Shown here in pieces: positions 1-6,100 of a stretch of DNA of 6,756 nucleotides. The translations under genes and the position numbers were made by a program. Source of the stretch: CAVQGZ01 sp964400785. GTDB lineage: Bacteria > Actinomycetota > Actinomycetes > Jiangellales > Jiangellaceae. The stretch lies in NCBI GenBank assembly GCA_964400785.1, contig CAYNWB010000083.1, positions 1-6,756 on the forward strand, read 5' to 3'. Position 1 is the first letter of the stretch, and each line of letters opens with the position of its first letter. The notes beneath the pieces were generated by a model. The model searched no databases. It was given only the letters and a program-made list of their open reading frames with translations, and was not told where the DNA came from.

Positions 1-201
1 CGCAAGGAGGCGAGCTCGGAGCTTCTCGCGGCGATCTGCGGAGCCCTCGGGCTGCCCCTGTCCGCGGTGATGCGTGAGGTCAGTGACGAGCTGGCCCGCG
101 CCGAGGCGGCGGCCGTCGGAGCGCTCGGCGCGCGTGAGGTGACGCACAGGCCCCGCAGGCACGCCGACGACCTTGAGGTCGCCGGATCGTTCGCCCGCTA
201 G
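1..201 (+). CDS. clgR: ClgR-like Xre-family transcriptional regulator, C-terminal part only
   Basis: The window opens inside this gene; only the last 66 residues are seen. They begin RKEASSELLAAICGALGLPL and continue into SAVMREVSDELARAE. This is the end of the helix-turn-helix domain and the following helix as I remember them from actinobacterial ClgR proteins (RKEASSE, then LREVSDEL). In that family the protein is a cytoplasmic dimeric DNA-binding activator of clpP/clpC and related proteolysis genes. The DNA-recognition helices lie off the left edge and cannot be checked. After the helical part comes a basic tail (THRPRRH) and the end LEVAGSFAR. Streptomyces ClgR, as I recall it, has a longer tail ending in Ala-Ala, which marks it for Clp degradation; that ending is absent here. 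The stop TAG at 199-201 overlaps the stop of the convergent glycosylase gene. An alternative is a close Xre paralogue, but the RKEASSE stretch makes ClgR the best call. Confidence 0.8.
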   Translation, partial: RKEASSELLAAICGALGLPLSAVMREVSDELARAEAAAVGALGAREVTHRPRRHADDLEVAGSFAR

Positions 202-1049
202 GGCCGATACCGCGTGCGGCCCGTGGGGCGCGCGCCCACCCGTCGTTGTGCAGGTTGTGAGACGGGTGCCGGGCCACGCTGGCAGGTGGCGCACCAGTAG
301 GTGAGGCGCTGTCGGGTCGGTGGCCCCTGCAGGGCAGTCGACACGGGCGTGCTGCACCGCAGGCAGGTGCTCCGCTCGAACACCCAGTGACGCTGGCCGG
401 GGCCCGAGCGTCCCGTGGTCACCTGCTCGTACCGCTCGCGGTTCGCCATCAGCAGCCGGTGCGCGAGGTCGGGCACCCTGTCGGGCTCCGGCAGGTCGGC
501 GACTGCGGTCCACGGCGTCACGCCGAGCAGGAAGCACAGCTCGGTGCGGTAGAGGTTGCCCAGCCCTGCCATCACCGTCTGGTCGAGCAGCACCGGTCCG
601 ATCTCGCGGTCGGGGTCGGCGACCAGGCGGCGCAGAGCCTCGTCGGGGTCCCAGTCCGCACCGAGCAGGTCGGGCCCCAGGTGCCCCACGACTCGGTGCT
701 CGTCGGCCGTGGCAAGCAGCTCGACGACCGGCAGCCGGTACCCGACGGCATCCCACTCGCGAGTCGCCAGGATCGCCCGCACCTGCCACGTCGGTCCGCC
801 TCGCCAGCGTTGCCCCCGTCGGTACAGGTGCCACGACCCGTCCATACGAAAGTGCGTGTGCAGGGTCTGCGCGTTCGACAGGCGGGTGAGCAGGTGCTTG
901 CCCCGGCTGAGCACTCGCACGACGTCGTGACCAGCCAGGTCGGCACCGCCCAGACGCGGCACGCGCAGCTCTGCGCGCACTAGGGTGTGCCCGGAGAGGG
1001 CGTCGTCGAGCCTTCGTCCGGCCAACCAGACGGTGTCTCCCTCGGGCAC
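198..1049 (-). CDS. nei: Fpg/Nei-family DNA glycosylase / AP lyase (endonuclease VIII type)
   Basis: A 283-residue base-excision repair enzyme, expected to remove oxidised bases and cut the strand by beta,delta-elimination. The start is fixed by chemistry: translation must begin at GTG 1049 so that, after Met removal, Pro2 is the catalytic nucleophile (MPEGDTVW). Glu3 is the partner acid and Lys51 sits in SRGKHL. The PEGDTVW start, SRGKHL and HTHFRMDGSW are of the Nei type seen in mycobacteria rather than MutM. The helix-two-turn-helix region includes LLDQTVMAGLGNLYRTE (154-170). The zinc finger is C229-x2-C232 and C253-x2-C256, with Arg248 in RLTYWC at the place of the essential finger Arg. 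The finger loop of 20 residues is longer than the 16 I count in E. coli Nei. A basic Pro/Arg tail of about 25 residues follows the finger. The reading frame stays open upstream of 1049 (to 1568), but that part is antisense to the ROK gene and is not coding. No good Shine-Dalgarno precedes the GTG. Nei2-type paralogues exist, so the exact subtype is uncertain. Confidence 0.93.
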   Translation of the reverse strand: MPEGDTVWLAGRRLDDALSGHTLVRAELRVPRLGGADLAGHDVVRVLSRGKHLLTRLSNAQTLHTHFRMDGSWHLYRRGQRWRGGPTWQVRAILATREWDAVGYRLPVVELLATADEHRVVGHLGPDLLGADWDPDEALRRLVADPDREIGPVLLDQTVMAGLGNLYRTELCFLLGVTPWTAVADLPEPDRVPDLAHRLLMANRERYEQVTTGRSGPGQRHWVFERSTCLRCSTPVSTALQGPPTRQRLTYWCATCQRGPAPVSQPAQRRVGARPTGRTRYRP

Positions 1050-1068
1050 GGCACCATGGTGTCGTGCC
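1045..1068. promoter_or_regulatory. 24-base near-perfect palindrome over the nei start codon (candidate operator or start-codon hairpin)
   Basis: Arms GGCACGGCACCA (1045-1056) and TGGTGTCGTGCC (1057-1068) match at 11 of 12 base pairs; the only mismatch is 1051/1062. The centre is CCATGG. The nei GTG (1049-1047) lies inside the left arm, and only 1045-1049 are protein-coding, so codon constraint cannot explain the symmetry. It could be a site for a dimeric regulator. In the nei mRNA it could instead be a hairpin (6 pairs, an A/C mismatch, 3 pairs and a CAUG loop) that hides the GUG. No known operator consensus is recognised; it does not look like a LexA box. Confidence 0.5.
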
Positions 1069-1097
1069 TTGCACGGTCGTGCGCGCGGCAGTACCCT
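1069..1097 (+). promoter_or_regulatory. Possible weak promoter for the ROK-flavin reductase operon
   Basis: TTGCAC (1069-1074) and TACCCT (1092-1097) are separated by 17 bases. Each hexamer matches only three positions of the housekeeping consensus. Spacing and position (34 bases before the ROK start codon) are right, but the match is weak and GC-rich actinobacterial promoters are poorly predicted by eye. Confidence 0.25.
1071..1082. repeat. Short inverted repeat GCACG-GT-CGTGC next to the nei-start palindrome
   Basis: A perfect 5-base inverted repeat with a 2-base spacer begins two bases after the larger palindrome. Both use the same half-sites: GCACG at 1046 and 1071, CGTGC at 1063 and 1078. 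Four copies therefore fall within 37 bases in alternating orientation. It overlaps the possible -35 element of the ROK gene. This could be a second operator or chance in GC-rich DNA. Confidence 0.35.
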
Positions 1098-1098
1098 T

Positions 1099-1117
1099 CT
1101 CAAAACAAACTTTCGAG
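1099..1117. promoter_or_regulatory. A/T-rich imperfect inverted repeat upstream of the ROK gene (candidate autoregulatory operator)
   Basis: CTCAAAA (1099-1105), a CAAAC spacer and TTTCGAG (1111-1117) form 7-base arms with one mismatch. It sits just after the possible -10 and ends before the ribosome binding site. The run from 1098 to 1118 is strikingly A/T-rich for this genome. ROK repressors commonly bind A/T-rich dyads in front of their own gene, so binding by the downstream product is a reasonable inference. The site also lies upstream of the divergent nei gene. Confidence 0.45.
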
Positions 1118-1118
1118 T

Positions 1119-1123
1119 AGGAG
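1119..1123 (+). promoter_or_regulatory. Ribosome binding site deciding the ROK regulator start
   Basis: AGGAG lies 8 bases before ATG 1132. The frame stays open upstream to 985, but no comparable site is seen there and that part runs through the nei 5' end, so ATG 1132 is preferred. Confidence 0.7.
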
Positions 1124-1131
1124 CGAGCCCG

Positions 1132-2334
1132 ATGGCGACCGCCGCCGTGCAGCCCGGAGTGCCGAGCCTGCTGCGTGTGCTCAACGACCGCAGCACGCTC
1201 GAGCTGCTGCTCACCGATGGCGCGATCACGCGGGCCGAGCTCGGTCGACGCACCGGGCTCTCGCGTGTCACCGCGTCCCAGTCGTTGGCTCGCCTGCAGG
1301 CCCGGGGTCTGGTCGAGGTGGTGGGCAGCCGCTCCGCCGGACGTGGCCCGAACGCCGAGCTGTACGCCGTGCGGTCGCGCGTGGGACGTGCCCTGGGGCT
1401 CGACGTCCGTGCTGCCGGTGTCGGGGCGACCGTCTCGACCGTGACCGGGGAGATGCTCGAGCAGGCCTGGGAGCCGGCCGAGTCGCGGTCGGTCGTCGAC
1501 GTGGCTGCTGCGGTGGTCGCCGACGTGCTCGGCCGGGCCGGGGTCGACCCGGACGAGGTGCTCAGCACCGTCGTCGGAGTTCCCGGAGTCGTGGACCCGA
1601 CCTCCGGCGACGTCGCCTTCTCCTACGACCTGCCCGAGGAGGGCGCCGGTCTGGCGTCGGCGCTCGAGTCGCGCCTCGGGTTGCCGGTGACCCTCGAGAA
1701 CGACGTCAACCTCGCGGCGGTCGCCGAGAGTGCGCTGGGGGCCGCCGGCGGCGTGGACGACGCCGTGCTCGTGTGGATCGGCTCCGGTGTCGGGCTCGCC
1801 GTCACCGTCGCCGGACGCCTGCACCGCGGTGCGACCGGGGCGGCCGGCGAGATCGGGTACCTGCCGGTGGCAGGCGTCCCGCTGCCTGACCGTGTCGACC
1901 ACGTGAGCCAGGGCTCGTTCCAGCGACTCGTGGGAACGTCGGCGCTGGCGGTGCTGGCCGAGCAGCACGGACTGCATCTGCCGGCACCTCGCGACGCCGC
2001 GGCCGTGGCCGAAGCAGTCGCCCACGCGGCCGGTGGGGGCCACGATGCGTTCCTGCAGGAGGTGGCGCGACGCATCGCCCTCGGTGTGGCGGCCGTGTGC
2101 ACCGTGCTGGACCCTGGCCTCGTGGTGCTCACCGGGCAGACCGGGCTGGCCGGCGGTGACCGGCTGGCCGAGATGGTGCGCGAGCACGTGGAGCGCGTGG
2201 CCCCGGTCCATCCGCGCGTCGTGCCCTCGGGCGTCGGCGAGAGCGCCGTGCTGGACGGTGCGACTCTGCGAGCCGTGCGATCGGCGCGGCAGATGCTTCT
2301 TGCGAGGCTCGACGACGGTGGGCCCGATGCCTGA
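1132..2334 (+). CDS. ROK-family transcriptional regulator (winged-helix + ROK domain)
   Basis: A 400-residue protein of usual ROK-regulator length. Residues about 10-65 form the winged helix-turn-helix (TDGAITRAELGRRTGLSRVTASQSLARLQARGLV). Residues about 85-395 are the sugar-kinase-like ROK fold. Visible there are GLDVRAAGVGATV in place of the first phosphate loop, GVPGVVDP (149-156), LENDVNLAA (189-197) with the Asp that is catalytic in kinases, WIGSGVGLAV (215-224), and RGATGAAGEIGYLPV (232-246). The first loop lacks the DxGGT form, so kinase activity is unlikely. The family's zinc site is also missing: the GEIGH His is Tyr242, and no CxCGxxGC follows. The protein probably senses a sugar or sugar-derived effector and controls its own operon; the effector cannot be told from sequence. 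It is divergent from nei over 82 bases and its end overlaps the flavin reductase start by 8 bases. The call of ROK regulator is secure; the regulon is not. Confidence 0.92.
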   Translation: MATAAVQPGVPSLLRVLNDRSTLELLLTDGAITRAELGRRTGLSRVTASQSLARLQARGLVEVVGSRSAGRGPNAELYAVRSRVGRALGLDVRAAGVGATVSTVTGEMLEQAWEPAESRSVVDVAAAVVADVLGRAGVDPDEVLSTVVGVPGVVDPTSGDVAFSYDLPEEGAGLASALESRLGLPVTLENDVNLAAVAESALGAAGGVDDAVLVWIGSGVGLAVTVAGRLHRGATGAAGEIGYLPVAGVPLPDRVDHVSQGSFQRLVGTSALAVLAEQHGLHLPAPRDAAAVAEAVAHAAGGGHDAFLQEVARRIALGVAAVCTVLDPGLVVLTGQTGLAGGDRLAEMVREHVERVAPVHPRVVPSGVGESAVLDGATLRAVRSARQMLLARLDDGGPDA

Positions 2335-2866
2335 GACCGTGCCGGACACCGCTGCGCAGGCGGTGGCGATCGACCTCCGCGTCCCGATGGCCGAGCTCGC
2401 CTCGGGCGTGTCGGTGCTGACGACCCGCGACGTCGTGGGGCGTGACTGCGGGCTCACGGTCACGTCGCTGGCGTCGCTGTCGCTGTCACCGCCGCTGTGC
2501 CTGGTGGCGGTCAAGCGTGGGGGGTTTCTGCACGACGCCCTCGAGGTGGCCGATGGCTGGGCGTTCACGATGCTGGCGCGTGACCAGGTCGACCTCGCGC
2601 GGTACGCCGCCCGCCACCGCTACCCGAGCGACACCGACGACTTCGCAGCGTTCGCCCACCGGCGAGGGCCGGCCAGCGGTGCCCTGTACTTCACCGCAGG
2701 GGTGGCGGCGATCGAGTGCCTGCCCGAGAGGCTCGTGCCGAGCGGGGACCACACCATCGTCGTCGGCAGGGTCGTCGCCGTCGCCGACGACTGCACCGGG
2801 GAGCAGCCGCTGCTCTACCACCGGCGGCGCTACAGCAGCCTCGGTCCGGCCGTGTCCGACGGCTGA
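2327..2866 (+). CDS. Flavin reductase-family protein (FMN-binding split barrel, HpaC/DIM6-NTAB type)
   Basis: A 179-residue protein of normal length for short-chain flavin reductases, which use NAD(P)H to supply reduced FMN/FAD to a partner monooxygenase in the cytoplasm. Family features in order are MAELASGVSVLTT (21-33), LTVTSLASLSLSPPLCLVAV (43-62, the flavin-binding strand-loop), FTMLARDQVDLARYAA (80-95), SGDHTIVVGRVVAV (139-152) and PLLYHRRRYSSLG (161-173). ATG 2327 is chosen because it overlaps the ROK stop by 8 bases and has a weak GGTGGG 4 bases upstream, which suggests translational coupling. In-frame alternatives are GTG 2339 and ATG 2387; the last would leave the domain nearly intact. 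No monooxygenase is present in the window, so the partner is unknown. Some family members are not reductases but bind flavin or heme, so the exact reaction is not proven. It ends 7 bases from the convergent small gene. Confidence 0.87.
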   Translation: MPETVPDTAAQAVAIDLRVPMAELASGVSVLTTRDVVGRDCGLTVTSLASLSLSPPLCLVAVKRGGFLHDALEVADGWAFTMLARDQVDLARYAARHRYPSDTDDFAAFAHRRGPASGALYFTAGVAAIECLPERLVPSGDHTIVVGRVVAVADDCTGEQPLLYHRRRYSSLGPAVSDG

Positions 2867-2873
2867 GGCACGC

Positions 2874-3047
2874 TCAGACAGACCGAGTGCGCATGAGCAT
2901 CTCGGCTGCGACCTCCTTGAGCTCGGCGCCGTACTTGCGGTGCGCGTCGGTGGCGGTCTCGACCGCCTCGAGCTCGTCCGCCACTCGGTACAGCAGGTCG
3001 GCGAAGGCCTCGACCTCGGATGTCGTGAAGGTGACGATCGTGGGCAT
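2874..3047 (-). CDS. Hypothetical 57-residue acidic helical protein
   Basis: A short gene reading MPTIVTFTTSEVEAFADLLY, then RVADELEAVETATDAHRKYG and AELKEVAAEMLMRTRSV. I do not recognise the family. After a short beta-like start (TIVTFTT), the remainder is rich in Glu, Ala and Leu and should form one or two amphipathic helices. There is no signal peptide, membrane segment or cysteine. Support for it being real: AAGGAGG five bases before the ATG, the best ribosome binding site in the window; a fit into the gap between two well-defined genes; and the same strand as lhr. It lies 105 bases downstream of lhr, so it may be the last cistron of an lhr transcript or have its own promoter; none is evident. 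It ends 7 bases from the flavin reductase stop, tail to tail. Confidence 0.75.
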   Translation of the reverse strand: MPTIVTFTTSEVEAFADLLYRVADELEAVETATDAHRKYGAELKEVAAEMLMRTRSV

Positions 3048-3052
3048 GGCAA

Positions 3053-3059
3053 CCTCCTT
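3053..3059 (-). promoter_or_regulatory. Strong ribosome binding site of the 57-residue gene
   Basis: On the minus strand AAGGAGG is followed by five bases and ATG at 3047. This near-complete anti-16S match fixes the start and is the main argument that the small gene is translated. Confidence 0.8.
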
Positions 3060-3089
3060 GGCCGTGTCGGCTCCACCGTCTCGCGGGCG

Positions 3090-3103
3090 GGCGCTTCGGC
3101 GCC
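3090..3103. terminator. GGCGC-TTCG-GCGCC hairpin, possible transcript end or stabiliser
   Basis: A perfect 5-base-pair stem with a TTCG loop closed by C-G, the extra-stable tetraloop when transcribed from the + strand. It lies in the 105-base gap between lhr (stop at 3153) and the 57-residue gene. No T-run follows on either strand, so it is not a classic intrinsic terminator. It could mark the end of the ROK-flavin reductase transcript running into this gap, or the 3' end of lhr mRNA. The rest of the gap (3048-3152) shows no convincing promoter. Confidence 0.3.
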
Positions 3104-3152
3104 AGGGGCGTGATACCCGCCGGGCAGGTCAGGTGGCTCGGCCGCGACCCCC

Positions 3153-6100
3153 TCACGACGTGACGCGGCCCGGCTCGGGCCGTAGACGCAGGCCTCGCGG
3201 GGTCAGGTCGAAGCCCGCCTGCGCCAGAGCGTCGCTCACCGGGCCGGCCATCGCCGACTCGCCGTCGGTGCGCTGGACGGTGACCCGGCCCAGCGAGCCG
3301 CGCCGCACCGTGTCGGCCAGGGCGCTCGCCGCGACCGACAGCACCTCGCGGTCGTCCGTGAACGACAGCAGGCTGCGCCCCCCGCGTTCGACGAAGAGCG
3401 CCGGCGATCCGTCCACGAGCACGACGACTGCGCCGGCCTTGCGTCCGGGGCGGTGGCCCGTGCTCGGTGTGGGCGGCCACGCGAGCGCGGCACCGTAGGG
3501 GTTGGCGGGATCGGCAGCGGCGAGCACCAGCGTGCCGTCGCGGCGTGCGGGATGGGTGACCTCGACCAGCTCCCGCAGACGGTCCACGGCGCCGGGGAGC
3601 GCGAACTGGGCTCCGCCGAGGCCGTCGACGACGTAGCCGCGTCGACACCGGCCGGACTCCTCGGCGACGCTGAGCACCCGGTACGCCGAGGCGAACCCAC
3701 CGGGCACACCCTCGGCGGCCACCGCTCCACGAGTGAGCACCCCGTGGCGGTCGAGCAGCAGCTGTGCCGAGGCGTGGGCGCGCAGGGTGGTGTCGGTCTG
3801 TACCGGTGGCAGCCACGACCACCGCCCCGACGGCCCCGATCGGACGGGAGTGGTCACACGGGCAGCGGCGAAGCGGGGTCGTCTGTCCGGCCTGCGGTAC
3901 CCCGAGCGAGGGGCGCCGCCGCGCGCCCGTCGCGGACCGCTGCCCAGCCGGGACCGGATCGGAGCGAGGCTGTCGTTGGTGAGCCGACGCGACCACACCA
4001 GCTCCCACAGGGCCTGCTCCACCTGCTCGGCCGGGTCGGGCACCTGCTCGAGAAGGGTGCGGAAGAACTGCCCGCCGCCGTGGCGCAGCGCCTCGGCCAG
4101 ACGGGCCGTGACCGTCTGTGGGTCGTCGAGGGTGTCGAGCGGTGTCGGCTCGGGCAGGGTCAGGGCGGCGTCGTCGGCCAGGTGCAGCGACACCCAGCCG
4201 TCCCCGCCGGGCAGCCCGGCGTGGCCGACCCACAGCACCTCACCGGCCGTGGTGAGCTCGTCGAGCATGCCCGGGTGGTAGTCGCGCACTCGCGCCGGCA
4301 GCACCAGTGACTCCAGCGCGCTGGCGGGCACCGCGCAGCCGGCCAGCTGCTCGACCACCGTCAGCAGCCCGTCCGGTCCGCGAAGTGCCCGACCCACGTG
4401 CTGCCACGTGGGCAGAAAGCGTCCCAAGGCCGCCTGCGGCACAGGCTCGGCCTCCTGTCGCAGGGCGGCGACCGACCGGCGCCGCAGCAGCCGGAGCACC
4501 TCGGGGTCGCACCACTCGGTGCCCGTCCGGCCGGGCCTGAACTCCCCTTCGGTCACACGCCCGTGGGCGGCGAGCCGGTGCAGGACGTCGCGCGCCACCG
4601 CCGTGCCGATCCCGAGGCGCTCGGCGACGTCGCCGGCGGCGAACGGAGTGTGGCGGCGGGCGTACCGCGACACCAGGTCGCCCAGGGGGTCGTCGACCGC
4701 CTCCAGAAAGGCCTGCGGTACGCCGACGGGCAGGGCGCAGCCGAGACCGTCGCGCAGCCGGGACGCGTCCTCGACCGCAGCCCAGCGGTCGGCGCCGGCG
4801 ACGCGCACGGGGATGAGGCGCCGCGCGGCCGACAGCGTCGCCGTGGCCGAGACCGCCAGGTCGGGGTCGACGCTGCGTGCCGCGATCTCCTGGGTCGACA
4901 GCGGCCCCAGCAGCCGCACGAGGTCGACGACGCCCTCGGTGTCGCGGGCGCGGCGATCAGGAGCCAGGCGCTGCAGCTCGGCCTCGGTGCTGTCGATGAC
5001 GCCCTCGTCGAGCAGATCGCGCAGCTCCGCGCGACCGAGCAGCTCGGCCAGCAGAGATGCGTCCAGGGTCAGCGCCTGGGCCCGTCGTTCGGCCAGGGGT
5101 GAGTCGCCCTCGTACATGAAGGCCGCGACGTACCCGAACAGCAGCGACCGGGCGAACGGTGACGGCTCGGCCGTCTCGACCTCGACCACCCTCACCTGGC
5201 CGCTGCGGATCGCACCCGTGATCTCGGTCAGGGCCGACAGGTCGTAGACGTCCTGCAGGCACTCGCGCATGGTCTCCAGCAGTATCGGGAAGGTGCCGTG
5301 CCGTGCCGCCACCGCCAGCAGCTGCGCCGAGCGCTGACGCTGCTGCCACAGGGGGGCGCGACGCCCGGGGTTGCGGCGTGGCAGCAGCAGCGCACGCGCG
5401 GCGCACTCGCGAAACCGCGCAGCGAACAGGGCCGATCCGCCCACCTCTGCCGTGACCAGCGGCTCGACCTCGTCGGGCTCGAGAAGCACGAGGTCGGCGC
5501 CCGGTGGTCCCGGGGTGCTCGCCGTCTCGGAGGAGCCCGCCGGGGAAGGGGCCCACGGGTCGGCGTAGGTGTCAGGTACTCGGAACACCATGCCGTCGTC
5601 GGAGTGCGCGGCGGCGACGTCCACCCCGTAGCGCTGGCGCAGGCGTGCCCCGACGGCCAGCGCCCACGGGGCATGCACCCGTGCGCCGAACGGCGTGTGC
5701 ACGACGAGGCGCCAGTCGCCCAGCTCGTCGCGGAATCTCTCCACGAGCACGGTCCGGTCGTCCGGCACCGACCCCGTCGCGTCCCTCTGCTCGACGAGGT
5801 AGGCGACGAGGTTCGCCGCGGCACGCTCGTCGAGCCCGGCTCTGCGGGCTCGCTCCAGCGCTCGCTGCGGGCTCGCCGAGCTCACCTCCCGCACGAACGC
5901 CCCCACCGCCCGTCCCATCTCTGCTGGACGACCGATGCTGTCGCCGTGCCAGTACGGCAGGCGTCCGGGCTGCCCGGGGGCGGGGGAGACCAGCACCCGG
6001 TCGTGCGTGATGTCCTCGATGCGCCAGCTCGTCGCCCCGAGGGCGAAGACGTCCCCGACCCGCGACTCGTAGACCATCTCCTCGTCGAGCTCGCCGACGC

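Noticed and set aside
985..1131. N-terminal extension of the ROK regulator by 49 residues.
   Set aside because: It would cover the nei 5' end and the whole divergent control region; a good AGGAG and the usual N-terminus support ATG 1132.
1050..1131. SOS (LexA) box or PafBC-type damage promoter for nei.
   Set aside because: No GAAC-N4-GTTC-like dyad and no proper spacing of TTGTC-like and TANNNT elements were seen on either strand.
1050..1568. In-frame extension of the nei reading frame by about 173 residues upstream of GTG 1049.
   Set aside because: Pro must be residue 2 for glycosylase catalysis, and the extension is Ser/Arg/Thr-rich and antisense to the well-supported ROK gene.
3048..3152. 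Separate promoter for the 57-residue gene.
   Set aside because: No pair of -35/-10 elements with sensible spacing is visible; only the small TTCG hairpin stands out.
2830..4233. Long minus-strand open frame of 467 codons.
   Set aside because: It overlaps lhr and the 57-residue gene in a different frame, is dominated by Arg/Pro/Gly, and has no recognisable domain; typical shadow frame of GC-rich coding DNA.
3453..4310. Long plus-strand open frame antisense to lhr.
   Set aside because: It mirrors lhr codons, has no domain or convincing ribosome binding site, and lhr is certain on the other strand.
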